A stretch of DNA of 64,000 nt from CAZOZZ01 sp965247425 (GCA_965247425.1 OZ252023.1:4960001-5024000), one strand, 5' to 3'. Positions 8,640 through 17,689 are shown, counted from the first letter of the stretch. Notes: a model not told the origin generated them from the sequence alone. Numbers and translations: made by a program.

Positions 8640-8861
8640 AGCTCCGACAAGTCGGGGCCGGATTCCGGTCGCCAAGAAATTGCTAGCCATCTCGGAAAGC
8701 GCGGAGCAGAATTACCCGATCAGATTCAAGGAGCAACCGGGGCGGCATGTCGAATACAGGCTGACACGCTCATTGTTTGGCGGGCACCGCCACAAACATA
8801 TGCGAATGCGGCGGGCTTCACGTCCATGGGTCCACGAACGAGCCGAAGGAGAGTGAGAAGA

Positions 8862-10013
8862 ATGCAGGGATCTCGAAGAATCTTAGCTTTTACCTTATTA
8901 GTGATGGTTCCGACCTTCCTCGCCGCGTGCGGCGCTGGGCCGGATCCCGCAACCGCCGAAGACGCGACCGAAGTTGCCGCCCCCGGAGGGACACCCACGT
9001 TCCGGGTGGATCCGACATGGCCCCTCGAAATGCCCAACAAGTGGATCATGGGAGCGGTGACCGCGGTCTTCGTGGATTCCCAGGACCATGTCTGGGTCAC
9101 GCACCTCGAAGACACGTTGACGCCTGAAGAGACGGCCGTCGTCCAGGAACCGCCTATCGGGACATGCTGCGTGCCCGCGCCCACGGTAATCGAGTTCAGC
9201 CCCGAGGGCGAGGTCGTGCAGGCATGGGGAGATCCGACCCAGGACATTTCCGTGTTCCCCAGGGACCCTCACGGGATCTTCGTCGATCACAATGACTACG
9301 TCTGGATCGGGACATACAGGCATCACCGGGTCATGAAGTTCACTCGAGACGGCCAGCACGTGATGACCATCGGTGAATATGACGAGAACGCGGGAAGCAA
9401 CGACACGAGCCTCCTTGGAGGACCGGCAGGAATCTGGGTGGACCCGGAAACCAACGAGGTTTTCATCGCAGACGGATACCGGAATCATCGCGTCATCGTG
9501 TTTGAAGGCGAAACAGGCAACTACCTGCGGCACTGGGGTGCCTATGGTGAAACTCCGGACGACGATTACGACTTTGGCGACCGGGATCCGGCCGGGCCTC
9601 CACCACGCCAGTTCTCGAACGTTCACGGCCTGACCGGATCGAGGGACGGAATGATCTACGTGGCGGACCGCCGAGGGAACCGGATTCAGGCCTTTCGGCA
9701 GAACGGTGAGTTTGTAGCCGAAAAGATCATTGAGCCACTCACCCGGGCTTCGGGATCCGCCTTCGTCATCGCCCTGTCTCCGGATCCGGACCAGCAATGG
9801 CTGCATCTGGCGGATGGCACGAACCACAAGGTGTGGACTATGAGGCGCGAGGATCTGGAAGTGGTCGGTGACTTCGGGCGCGGAGGTCGCCAGGTGGGTC
9901 AGTTCCTGCGCCCCCACGGTATGGGCATCGACTCCCGGGGCAACCTCTATGTGGGGGAAGCGTCTACGGGACGGCGCGTCCAGAAGTTCTCGGTTCAGGG
10001 CGGGGGAAGCTAG
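8862..10013 (+). CDS. NHL-repeat beta-propeller lipoprotein
   Basis: 383 residues from ATG 8862; the AAGGAGAG just upstream supports this start over an earlier in-frame ATG at 8826. The lipobox FLAACG puts a lipid-modified Cys near residue 23. The rest is a beta-propeller with repeated NHL-type strands such as PHGIFVDHNDYVWIGTYRHH, AGIWVDPETNEVFIADGYRN and PHGMGIDSRGNLYVGEAST. A CC pair occurs at GTCCVPAP. NHL propellers bind ligands or act as peptidyl-alpha-hydroxyglycine lyase-like enzymes; no specific role can be given. It is probably anchored in the outer or inner membrane facing the periplasm. Confidence 0.8.
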   Translation: MQGSRRILAFTLLVMVPTFLAACGAGPDPATAEDATEVAAPGGTPTFRVDPTWPLEMPNKWIMGAVTAVFVDSQDHVWVTHLEDTLTPEETAVVQEPPIGTCCVPAPTVIEFSPEGEVVQAWGDPTQDISVFPRDPHGIFVDHNDYVWIGTYRHHRVMKFTRDGQHVMTIGEYDENAGSNDTSLLGGPAGIWVDPETNEVFIADGYRNHRVIVFEGETGNYLRHWGAYGETPDDDYDFGDRDPAGPPPRQFSNVHGLTGSRDGMIYVADRRGNRIQAFRQNGEFVAEKIIEPLTRASGSAFVIALSPDPDQQWLHLADGTNHKVWTMRREDLEVVGDFGRGGRQVGQFLRPHGMGIDSRGNLYVGEASTGRRVQKFSVQGGGS

Positions 10014-10025
10014 TGGTCCCGAACT

Positions 10026-10373
10026 ATGAGTGCATCCGCTTGGGTTGTCGCACTTCTGATTTTCCTTAGTACTATCGTAGCGGCTCTGGTGGTCGGGACT
10101 CAGGCAAAAGCTCGCTTCTTCCTCCTTCTCATGGACCACCACAAAAATCTCTACGATGCACTGGGAAGACCCCCGGTGTGGGTCAATACGTCGTTTTCAC
10201 AGGGATGGCAAATGCAACTGCTTGTCTTCTCGAATGAACCCAAACTCTGTTACGAGGCGGAGGCTGCCCGTCGACACCTGCGGATGGTCACCCTCAGCGT
10301 GATTGTTGCCCTTATGGCGGAGATGGCGTTTCTTGCCTGGTCGGTTGCCCTGGCCCTCGGACACCCAGCATAA
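10026..10373 (+). CDS. Small membrane protein of unknown function
   Basis: 115 residues, 12 bases after the NHL gene. There are two predicted membrane helices, residues 5-30 (VVALLIFLSTIVAALVVG) and about 87-112 (VIVALMAEMAFLAWSVALAL), with a roughly 55-residue loop between them. The loop is aromatic (RPPVWVNTSFSQGWQMQLL). I do not recognise the family. The close spacing suggests co-transcription with the NHL lipoprotein. Confidence 0.55.
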   Translation: MSASAWVVALLIFLSTIVAALVVGTQAKARFFLLLMDHHKNLYDALGRPPVWVNTSFSQGWQMQLLVFSNEPKLCYEAEAARRHLRMVTLSVIVALMAEMAFLAWSVALALGHPA

Positions 10374-10387
10374 AGAGCAACGACATC

Positions 10388-11083
10388 ATGAAACCTGTAC
10401 TGATGACGCGGCGCAAGAAAACTCCATCACGCGTGAATCCGCCCCGTATTCCCGCGCAACCCGAGCCTCTTCGTCTGGTCCCTACCGACATCGGCGAAGG
10501 GGATCAGTTTGTTGATGCACTGATCGAAGACTGCTCTCTGAATCACCTCGGAGCGTATCAATTGGAGCTGAAGCGTGTCCGACTTCGGCACGTTGAGCTC
10601 CAGAACGCGCGACTCGAGCGACTGGAACTGACGGATGTTCTCTTCGATCAATGTGACTTGGCGAACGGTAAATGGCACGAATCGATCATCTATCGGACTC
10701 GGGCAAACGAATCCCGCCTGACCGGGTTCGATGCGGCCGGTTCTTCTCTCAAGCACGTTCTGTTCGAAAGTTGTGCCCTGGACCTCAGCAGTTTCCGTCA
10801 GGCCTCGTTCAATAATGCCGCCTTTAGAAACTGCATAATGCGAGACGCCGACTTTGGAGGGGCCGACTTGAGGGGAGTTCGGTTTTATCGCTGCGACTTA
10901 AGGAAGACCCAGTTCTCCGGAGCAAAACTCGATGGCGCCGATTTCAGAGGTTCCGACATCGAGGGGATAGGAATCAAGACCGAGGAACTGCGCGGTGTGA
11001 TGGCCAGCCCCGCGCAGATGGTGACTCTTTCGTGGATGCTGGCCAGACACCTTGGAGTTGTCGTGGGCGACGAGGAAGAATAG
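10388..11083 (+). CDS. Pentapeptide-repeat protein
   Basis: 231 residues. The central and C-terminal regions contain A(D/N)LXX-type repeats: LQNARLERLELTDVLFDQCD, FRNCIMRDADFGGADLRGV, TQFSGAKLDGADFRGSD. These form a right-handed quadrilateral beta-helix. The basic, Pro-rich N-terminus (MTRRKKTPSRVNPPRIP) has no signal peptide. The C-terminal tail (MVTLSWMLARHLGVVVGDEE) resembles the end of other cytosolic pentapeptide proteins. Some relatives, such as Qnr and MfpA, mimic DNA and protect gyrase, but nothing here proves that role. Confidence 0.8.
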   Translation: MKPVLMTRRKKTPSRVNPPRIPAQPEPLRLVPTDIGEGDQFVDALIEDCSLNHLGAYQLELKRVRLRHVELQNARLERLELTDVLFDQCDLANGKWHESIIYRTRANESRLTGFDAAGSSLKHVLFESCALDLSSFRQASFNNAAFRNCIMRDADFGGADLRGVRFYRCDLRKTQFSGAKLDGADFRGSDIEGIGIKTEELRGVMASPAQMVTLSWMLARHLGVVVGDEEE

Positions 11084-11223
11084 TTCGGGAAACCTGGAGA
11101 CGCACATGCTTTGACTGGGTTGGGTGTTCGGGACCCTACTCGGTGTCGTGCAGATCGTGATCCTACTCCTCCCGCCCTTGCGCCCAACCGGATAGTCGTA
11201 CCTATTAGAGAAGGAGTCTTGTC

Positions 11224-11799
11224 ATGGACCAGAACGCAGGCACAGGAAACAGCGAGGATCCGACCGAAACGTTGAGGTCCGTGATCAAGAGCCAGTACCA
11301 CGCCTCGCTCGCGATGCTTGGGGAAACACTCGAACGATGCCCCGAAGATGTCTGGACAGGAACAGAACATCGCAACTCGTTCTGGCAGATCGCCTACCAC
11401 ACGTTGTTCATCGCACACGCGTACCTGCAACCGAACGAGGCTGCCTTCCACCCCCTGCCACACCACCAATCCGAAGTTCAATACCCGGACGGCATAGCCG
11501 GACGACCCAAGCCCGACAGCACGCTACCGCTGATACCTGAACCCTACTCCAGGGCTGAAGTGTTGTCATATTGGAGTGTCTGCGACGAGATGGTCGATAC
11601 TGCCGTCGACGCGCTCGACCTCCATGCTCCGGAAAGTGGGTTCAGCTGGTACAAGGTCTCCAAGCTGGAGCATCAGTTCATTGCCATCCGCCACATTCAG
11701 CACCATGCGGCTCAACTGTCGGACCGGCTGCGGCAGGCGGCGGATGTGGGTATCCACTGGGTAGGAGCGCGAACGGCAGGGAACGGCGCCGCTGGATGA
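11224..11799 (+). CDS. DinB-superfamily protein
   Basis: 191 residues, start supported by AAGGAG 7 bases before the ATG. The DinB four-helix bundle is recognisable from SFWQIAYHTLFIAHAYL (first metal-binding His) and the C-terminal FIAIRHIQHHAAQLSDRLRQ (two further His ligands). The family includes metal-dependent thiol transferases (bacillithiol or mycothiol related) and many uncharacterised proteins. It is followed after about 75 bases by the prenyltransferase-like gene. Confidence 0.75.
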   Translation: MDQNAGTGNSEDPTETLRSVIKSQYHASLAMLGETLERCPEDVWTGTEHRNSFWQIAYHTLFIAHAYLQPNEAAFHPLPHHQSEVQYPDGIAGRPKPDSTLPLIPEPYSRAEVLSYWSVCDEMVDTAVDALDLHAPESGFSWYKVSKLEHQFIAIRHIQHHAAQLSDRLRQAADVGIHWVGARTAGNGAAG

Positions 11800-11875
11800 G
11801 ACGAACGGGGCCCCATGGGAATCTTGCCGCAACAAACAGGGCGGCACATGGATCAAACACGGTAGGAGTAGGATC

Positions 11876-12709
11876 TTGGCAAGCAAGAAATACGCTTCCG
11901 ACATCGAAGCGGTCCTGGCGACGCGGCACGATAACGGTGGCGACTACTGGGCCAGTACGGATGGCCGGTTCGGAACCGGCGGGCCCTTCAGCACTCTCGA
12001 GTCCCTGTTGATTCTCAGCGAACTGGGCGTCCCAAAATCTCATGAAGCCGTTCGAGGCGCGGCGGCTCTTCTCTTGAATGCCTGCCGGGATGATGGTCGC
12101 TTCCAGGTCGCGCCAAAGGGAAGCATTTATCCCTGCCACACCGCAATCGCGGCTGCGGCGCTGTGCCGCTTCGGCCATGCCGGCGAACCCCGGGTTCAGC
12201 GGATGCTCGATCAGTTGCTCGACAATCGGTACGATGACGGGGGCTGGCGGTGCAGGAAATTCTCGGGAGGTCGTGGCCCCTAAACGGACTTCTCCAATCC
12301 CGGCGTCACGCTGTTCGCCCTGGACGCGTTCCGTTTTGCAAAACAAGGAACCGAGACGACCACCCTCGACCGAGCGGTCGAAACACTTCTCGATCACTGG
12401 ACGGTCCGGATCCCAACCGGACCGTGCCATTTCGGTATCGGAACACTCTTCATGCAGGTGGAGTACCCCTTCTTGCGGTACAACCTCTTTTACTACACCC
12501 ATGTCTTGTCCTTCTATGAGCGAGCCCGGAAGGATGACCGCTACGGCGAGGCACTCGAGATGTTGAAGTCGAAGCTCGATGAACGAGGCCGACTTGTTGT
12601 CGAACGGCCAAACCGGAAGCTGGCAAAGTTTTTGTTCTGCAGGAAGGGAGAACCGTCCGAACTGGCCACGAAAAGGTATCGGGAAATCGTCAACAACACG
12701 GCGAGCTGA
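11876..12709 (+). pseudogene. Prenyltransferase/squalene-cyclase-like protein interrupted by an in-frame TAA
   Basis: The frame starts at TTG 11876 (AGGAG 7 bases before) and reads RHDNGGDYWASTDGRFGTGG, STLESLLILSELGVP and a DDGGW motif typical of the alpha/alpha-barrel of terpenoid cyclases and prenyltransferases. A TAA occurs at 12281-12283, then the same frame continues without a break to 12709 (TDFSNPGVTLFALDAFRF ... FGIGTLFMQVEYPFLRYNLF ... PSELATKRYREIV). The gene is therefore full-length (about 277 codons) but for one nonsense codon, probably GAA to TAA. It may be inactivated or a base-call error. No function is known for this short cytosolic branch. Confidence 0.65.
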
Positions 12710-12904
12710 GACCGGCGCGCGAGTCCGGCAAGTGATGGCGAAATCGAAAGCGTGGCAATTGAATGAAATGCGGGGCCGAACGGCGTTCAGTAGCCTATCG
12801 AGGCGACATACGGGATGGGCCCAGCGCGTGGGCCTTCATTCTCGCCCACCGCAGGCTTCAGGAAAAATGACGTCCTTGTTCAGATGGCAATCGAGGAAAG
12901 CAAC

Positions 12905-13330
12905 ATGATCGATATGGATCCCATTCAAGTGGATGACGAAGGCCTGCTGTTCATTTCGCCAGTGATCAAAGACTGGCGGGTTGTAGACAGCCGCGGCATC
13001 GACACGGTCTTCGATCTTGAAGGCGGTCTCGATGTCGGTGTTCCAACCGCTCCCGATCAGTGCCTGTACGTGTACTTTCCGATCTACGATGAAGATCTGC
13101 CAAACCTCAACAAGCTCCATGGCGTGGCGCAGCTGGGCGCCACACTGGTCGCCAACCAGCATCGGGTCCTTTCGCATTGTGGGATGGGCTTCAACCGTTC
13201 GGCTCTGGTGGCAGGACTCATTCTGAACAAACTGGGTATGTCTGGTCCGGAGGCGGTCGCGCGGTTGAGATCCAGGCGCGCCGGCGCTCTTTTCAACGAA
13301 CAATTCACGGCGTATCTGGAATCGCTGTAG
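12905..13330 (+). CDS. Dual-specificity phosphatase-like protein
   Basis: 141 residues from ATG 12905, just after GAGGAAAG. The signature HCGMGFNRSALVAGL fits HCxxGxxRS, giving the nucleophilic Cys and the phosphate-binding Arg. DEDLPNLNKLHGVA upstream supplies the region of the general-acid Asp. The C-terminus (GPEAVARLRSRRAGALFNEQF) is the usual last helix. Substrates may be phospho-Tyr/Ser/Thr or small phosphorylated molecules. It is convergent with the creatininase-like gene. Confidence 0.8.
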   Translation: MIDMDPIQVDDEGLLFISPVIKDWRVVDSRGIDTVFDLEGGLDVGVPTAPDQCLYVYFPIYDEDLPNLNKLHGVAQLGATLVANQHRVLSHCGMGFNRSALVAGLILNKLGMSGPEAVARLRSRRAGALFNEQFTAYLESL

Positions 13331-13419
13331 AGATCCGTGGTGTCGGAACCAGAGGATGGACTTATCAGTCCGCACCTGGAACGCAGGGGCGACTGGCTCG
13401 CCCCTGCTGGAAACGTCGG

Positions 13420-14391
13420 TTACTGGTTACGCTGGCCGTAGGACTCGGGAGGGCTGGCCATGGCTTTTTTGATTCCCGCAACAGTCAAGCGGGTTCGGAG
13501 ATCGAGGAACTGCTGTCCGTGCTCGAGGAGCGTCGACAACGGCTCGAGCGGAACGCCGTTGATGATCGCTCGACCCGCCTTGACGCGTTGCTCGAAGCGA
13601 ATGGTTTCGGGATCTTCGAGAGCCATCAGGGCATCGATTCCGTAGTCTTCATGCAGCCCATCAGCCCAGCCGCGGCTGCTGCCGATATACATCATCTCCG
13701 ATATCTTCAGATCGTTCAGGATGTACTCCTGCACCGATCTGTAGTCGTAGTATTCGGGAATATGGTAGTAGTTCGTGGGATCGCCCTTGTACTTTGCGTT
13801 GAGCGCATTGGCCGCACCCTGCATCCCGCGCGTATTGCTGCCGCTGTCTCCAAGATAGAGAACGGTCGTGAACCCCATGCCCCGCAGGCTGTCGCCCACG
13901 TCGGTCAACAGGGACAGGTACGTTTCCTGCGAGATCGTCGGTCCTGCGTTTCCAACCCGAACTTCACCTCCAAAGCGACCGCTGGGTTCGAGTGTGATGA
14001 TCGGCATGATCAGCGCGTTGCCGAGTTCCCGCGCAACCGACTCTCCGGTCTGTCGCAACACGTAGTTGTGCTTGCCCTGTGCCAGGTGGGGACCGTTGGC
14101 TTCGACACCACCGGTCAGGATCAGTGCGGTCGTTTTTCCGGAGTTGATGGCGTCGGCGACTTCGGTGACCGTCAATTCTTCCAGCCAAACCGAGTCCAGC
14201 GCGTCCATCGGCCGTGCGTTGCGAGCTTGCGCTTCGTCCCGCGCCGCCTGCTGTTCGGGAGTGAGCACCCTTTCCTGACCGCGGCCGCCACCGCGGCCTC
14301 CACGTCCACCCCGGCCCCGCTGCTCTGCGATCACCACTGTCCCGAGTGCCGATACAACCAACAAAACGATAGGCAATCTCGCTAACTTCAT
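13420..14391 (-). CDS. Creatininase-family-like exported protein
   Basis: 323 residues with a signal peptide (LPIVLLVVSALGTVVIAEQ) followed by a Gly/Arg-rich linker (RGRGGRGGRGGGRGQE). The core LILTGGVEANGPHLAQGKHN lines up with the creatininase metal site, usually E-x-H-G-P-H plus a later Asp. Here the first His is Asn and no Asp occupies the later position. A second motif, VLYLGDSGSNTRGMQGA, replaces the usual GHGGN. Creatininase-fold enzymes are zinc or manganese amidohydrolases; this copy may bind metal differently or be non-catalytic. An IS21 element starts 112 bases upstream of its start codon. Confidence 0.7.
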   Translation of the reverse strand: MKLARLPIVLLVVSALGTVVIAEQRGRGGRGGRGGGRGQERVLTPEQQAARDEAQARNARPMDALDSVWLEELTVTEVADAINSGKTTALILTGGVEANGPHLAQGKHNYVLRQTGESVARELGNALIMPIITLEPSGRFGGEVRVGNAGPTISQETYLSLLTDVGDSLRGMGFTTVLYLGDSGSNTRGMQGAANALNAKYKGDPTNYYHIPEYYDYRSVQEYILNDLKISEMMYIGSSRGWADGLHEDYGIDALMALEDPETIRFEQRVKAGRAIINGVPLEPLSTLLEHGQQFLDLRTRLTVAGIKKAMASPPESYGQRNQ

Positions 14392-14629
14392 CGATCCTCC
14401 TCCGAGTGTCGGACACCTGCTTTCGGCACACTATACCCAAGGTCATTCTCAAAGCGAACAACAAAACAGGCCTCCCGGCACTTTTGGGTTTGTCCACCCG
14501 GTCTGGCCCACTTTTGATCGTCTGATTTGGCCCACCCCCTCCTGTTAATAATTCCGAGTAGTGATAATTACCGTCGGGCCTGTGTTGTAGATGTGGGAAA
14601 GCCGAGCGCCCTTGGCGAGGCTTTTCCAA

Positions 14630-14668
14630 GCGCTGTGGGAATCCTGGTTTTTAGGATTTCCACAGCGC
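14630..14668. terminator. Strong hairpin downstream of istB
   Basis: A 16-base stem starting GCGCTGTGGGAATCCT pairs with AGGATTTCCACAGCGC (one G:T pair) around a short T-rich loop. A second, shorter hairpin lies just left of it at about 14596-14628 (GGGAAAGCC/GGCTTTTCC). Both are inside the IS, in the 240-base tail between istB and the left terminal repeat. They may end transcription of istAB or block read-through from outside. Confidence 0.5.
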
Positions 14669-14780
14669 GTCATCTTCCACAGGCCTCCGTTTCTTTCTTT
14701 TTGGTTCTTTTTCTTTCTTTCGGGAAAAAACTCCGTTTCCAGGATCGCCCAGGATCGACGACCGCGCGGCGATCCGACCC

Positions 14781-15593
14781 TCAGGACGTGGTTTGTTTCG
14801 CGGGTTTCTCCTTTCCAGGCGGATGCCGTGGTTTCTGTCGTTTCTCCAACGTGCGCCGAAACCGGAAGGATTCGGTTCCGGTCTCGATGATGTGAGCGCG
14901 ATCGGTTATCCGGTCCAGCAACGCCTTGCACAGCCGAACATTGGGAAACACCTGGGTCCATTCCGAGAACGGCAGATTCGTTGTCAAGATCACCGTCGCC
15001 CGCTCGGCTCGATCCGAGATGACTTGAAAGAGGAGTTCGGCGCCGAGGTCTGCCATCGGGACATAGCCGACTTCGTCGATGGCAATCAACTCGTATCGGA
15101 ACCATCGGGCCAGAACCCGGCGGAACTGGTCGTTGTGTTGGGCCTCGACCAACTCGTTGATCAAGCCGGCGGCCGTCGTAAAGCGAACCCGCTTCTTCTG
15201 CCGACAAGCGGCCACGCACAGTCCTGTGGCCAGGTGCGTCTTGCCCGTTCCACACTCCCCGATCAGGACGACAGGTTCGGCGTGTTCTAAATAGCCACCG
15301 TCTGCGAGTCCACGGATCCGGTTGGCTGGAACCTTCGACCGCGAGAAGTCAAAGTCCTCGAGTGTCTTCATTCGAGGGAAACGTGCGGCTTGAATCCGCC
15401 GGGCCACGGTGTTCCGTTCGCGTTCTTCAACTTCCATCGCCAGCAAGGCTTCCAGATACCGTGTGTAGGTGTGCTCTTCCCGCTGGGCCTGCTCGGCCAT
15501 GGCCGCAAACTGCGTTCCGATCGTGGGCGTCCGGAGAGCTTTACAGTACTGCTGAATCGCCGCCTGTTCGACCCCGCCGGCTGTGGCGGACAC
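14781..15593 (-). CDS. istB: IS21 helper ATPase IstB
   Basis: 270 residues with a GTG start at 15593 that shares its G with the istA stop (TAGTG). Walker A is GECGTGKTHLATGLC and Walker B is LIAIDEVGYVPM; the sensor region TTNLPFSEW is also typical. IstB is a AAA+ protein that oligomerises on target DNA, deforms it and recruits IstA. The C-terminus is basic (KRQKPRHPPGKEKPAK). It is full length and apparently intact. Confidence 0.93.
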   Translation of the reverse strand: MSATAGGVEQAAIQQYCKALRTPTIGTQFAAMAEQAQREEHTYTRYLEALLAMEVEERERNTVARRIQAARFPRMKTLEDFDFSRSKVPANRIRGLADGGYLEHAEPVVLIGECGTGKTHLATGLCVAACRQKKRVRFTTAAGLINELVEAQHNDQFRRVLARWFRYELIAIDEVGYVPMADLGAELLFQVISDRAERATVILTTNLPFSEWTQVFPNVRLCKALLDRITDRAHIIETGTESFRFRRTLEKRQKPRHPPGKEKPAKQTTS

Positions 15594-17125
15594 TAGACCA
15601 CCTCCGCAGTGAGCAGTGCATCGTAAGTATTCACCTCCGGCAGGGGCCGCTCATAAGCGCGTAGTGCGGCCACTTCCAGTCGCGGCGCCGCCGGCCGGTC
15701 GAATCGGGCCTCGGTCATCAGGTAGCGCGCCGCGGCGGCATCGGAGCATCCCAGGCGCAGGGCTTGTTGGAATGCGGAATCCAGCTCGCTATAGCCATGT
15801 TCCCGGCCCAGTAGGAGCAACTCCACCATTGCGCGGGTCCCATTCTGTTTTCCGTTGCGATCGATCAACGTCTGCCAGAACTCGTCATAGCTTTTCGGCC
15901 ATCGGCCCTGTTGCCGCCATTGCTCCAGAGGCTTGCTCCCGGCCAGCGCGCCCGGCTTCCGCTCCAACACCTCCAGATAATGTTCCAGATTGAAGAAGTG
16001 CTGGCCGTTTCCATATCCTCGCTCATGCCGCGCCACGCATCCGCCATCGTGCCAGACCTCCACGTAGGCCGGAAAAACGCTCGCCCGCACCACAGTCCCG
16101 GCCTTGACGGGGGCGGAGTAGAAGTTGTTACGCACCCGTACACATCCCTTACCATCGACTCGTGGAAAGCTGTCCTCGGCCAGAGGGAACCCTTCGGTCG
16201 ATAACGCGAGCAGATGGGGCTGTTCGATCTGCATCCCTTCACCCACCGTCTGGACCCGATCGCCGATCTTGCGCCGTTCATCGGCACGGCAACCGGCCAG
16301 CAGCTGCGCATTCAGATCCGCCAGGTCCTTCGCCTTCGGCACCGGTACCAGGTGATTGCGCCGGAAGTATCCGGCTTCGCCTTCCACACCGCCTTTCTCG
16401 TGGCCCTCGCCGGGTGTGCAGAACTCGGCTTGAAACTTCCAATGCGACCGAAACGCGATGAACCGTTCGGTCTCTACACGCCGGTATCCCCGCAGAATCT
16501 TCTTCACCGCGCTGGTCAGGTTGTCATAACGCAGCACCCCGAAGACCCCCGCAAAATAGCGGAAACCCAACTCATGAGCCTCCAGGAATGCCTGTTGTGT
16601 CGCCCGAGGATAAGCTCGATGGAATGCGCCACCACTGCCCATGCTCCGCATACAGAAAACCTGGAGCTTCTGCCGTTCGCCATCCAACTCCGCGACGGCT
16701 TCGTACCAGTCGATCTGTGCTTCCTGACCCCAGGCGTAGCTTTGCGGCACGAACGTCTCCTGTCGGATGAAACCCATCTCCCGCTTCCGCCGCCCGACAT
16801 ACCGGCGAACCGTCGATTCCCCAATCGGATGTTTCGGAAATTCCATCCGGATCCGTTCGTAGATCCGGTGACTGGTGTGCCGCTGCTTCCGCGGGGCCTG
16901 CCTGTCCGCCTCCAACACCCCGTTGATAAATTCCATAACCGGCTCCAGCCTCGGCCTCTTCCGCTCCGGGCTCTTCCTCGCCGGCGGCACGGCGTTTCCC
17001 AGCGCTTGACGCACCATCCGCCGATGCACCCCCAGCCGCCGGGCCACACCCTGGATCGTTCCCACACCAAACTCGTGCTCTCGCCGAATCTCTTCAAATA
17101 ATTCCACCTTCGATCTCCTTGACAC
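15593..17125 (-). CDS. istA: IS21 transposase IstA
   Basis: 510 residues. The N-terminus (EFGVGTIQGVARRLGVHRRM) is a helix-turn-helix that binds the terminal repeats. The DDE catalytic core is visible: Asp in AQIDWYEAV, Asp in LRYDNLTSAV and Glu in KGGVEGEAGYFRR. A C-terminal beta-barrel (VRNNFYSAPVKAGTVVRASV) follows. It catalyses strand transfer together with IstB. The start lies about 55 bases inside the right terminal repeat. There is no sign of decay. Confidence 0.93.
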   Translation of the reverse strand: MSRRSKVELFEEIRREHEFGVGTIQGVARRLGVHRRMVRQALGNAVPPARKSPERKRPRLEPVMEFINGVLEADRQAPRKQRHTSHRIYERIRMEFPKHPIGESTVRRYVGRRKREMGFIRQETFVPQSYAWGQEAQIDWYEAVAELDGERQKLQVFCMRSMGSGGAFHRAYPRATQQAFLEAHELGFRYFAGVFGVLRYDNLTSAVKKILRGYRRVETERFIAFRSHWKFQAEFCTPGEGHEKGGVEGEAGYFRRNHLVPVPKAKDLADLNAQLLAGCRADERRKIGDRVQTVGEGMQIEQPHLLALSTEGFPLAEDSFPRVDGKGCVRVRNNFYSAPVKAGTVVRASVFPAYVEVWHDGGCVARHERGYGNGQHFFNLEHYLEVLERKPGALAGSKPLEQWRQQGRWPKSYDEFWQTLIDRNGKQNGTRAMVELLLLGREHGYSELDSAFQQALRLGCSDAAAARYLMTEARFDRPAAPRLEVAALRAYERPLPEVNTYDALLTAEVV

Positions 17126-17280
17126 CGGGTCCCTCCATTCCGACTCTTTGTTCGGAACAGCCTCTCCGGTTCAGTCGTCAGGGGTGGGCCAAATCAAACG
17201 ATCAAAAGTGGGCCAATTTAGAGTAGCGAAATCAAACGCTGGTTGCCAACCTTGCGAGAACTGGACTATCATGTTCGAAT

Positions 17281-17679
17281 ATGAAGGCTCTGCTTTTGAC
17301 CGCCCTTGTGTTACTTGCCCAGACAATACCCAAGAACGATCCCAATGGTATCTGGAAAGCGGAGTCCGGCTCGGAATTCGAATTTCGGCAGGTGGGCTCC
17401 GGTATCGAAGTTCAGATCGTACCGGATTCGAATCCGCGATTCCTGGAGTACGAGGTTCAATTGGAAGGAACTGAGGAACCGAATACCTACACGGGAACGG
17501 GACGGTTCAAGGCAAGGCTTCAGAACGGTCGGGAGTGCGAGTTTGACACCGAGTGGCAAATCGTCGTCGTGTCGGAAGAGCAGATAATCGGCGTTGCTTC
17601 GCAGGTTGTTCCAGACCCGGACACCTGTGCGGTCGTCGAGCGAGGAAACATTCAGGTCGACTTGCAGCGAAAACAGTAG
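17281..17679 (+). CDS. Exported protein of unknown function
   Basis: 132 residues. The N-terminus (MKALLLTALVLLAQT) is a short signal peptide. The mature part is rich in beta strands (NGIWKAESGSEFEFRQVGSG, VEVQ-like segments, YTGTGRFKARLQNGRECEFD) with two Cys residues that could form a disulfide. It resembles small lipocalin-like or copper-resistance-like periplasmic domains in general shape, but I do not recognise a family. It begins 65 bases beyond the IS21 right end, so its promoter region may have been altered by the insertion. Confidence 0.5.
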   Translation: MKALLLTALVLLAQTIPKNDPNGIWKAESGSEFEFRQVGSGIEVQIVPDSNPRFLEYEVQLEGTEEPNTYTGTGRFKARLQNGRECEFDTEWQIVVVSEEQIIGVASQVVPDPDTCAVVERGNIQVDLQRKQ

Positions 17680-17689
17680 CCCGATTTCT

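Larger units (their letters stand above)
14504..17215 (-). mobile_element. Complete IS21-family insertion sequence
   Basis: The element is 2712 bases long. It is bounded by 35-base terminal inverted repeats, 14504-14538 and 17181-17215, that differ at a single position. They begin TGGCCCACTTTTGATCGT and contain two TGGCCCAC boxes, and the termini are TG...CA as expected for IS21. It carries istA and istB, both intact and overlapping. No direct repeat of 4-8 bases is apparent at the junctions (CCGGTC left, ATTTAG right), so one flank may have been rearranged since insertion. Confidence 0.92.

Noticed and set aside
12281..12283. Stop inside the prenyltransferase-like gene as recoding
   Set aside because: It is TAA, which is not used for selenocysteine, and no pyrrolysine-type TAG is involved.
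13177..14385. 402-codon plus-strand frame over the dual-specificity phosphatase and creatininase-like genes
   Set aside because: No signal or domain motif. It is antisense to a protein with a clear signal peptide and family core.
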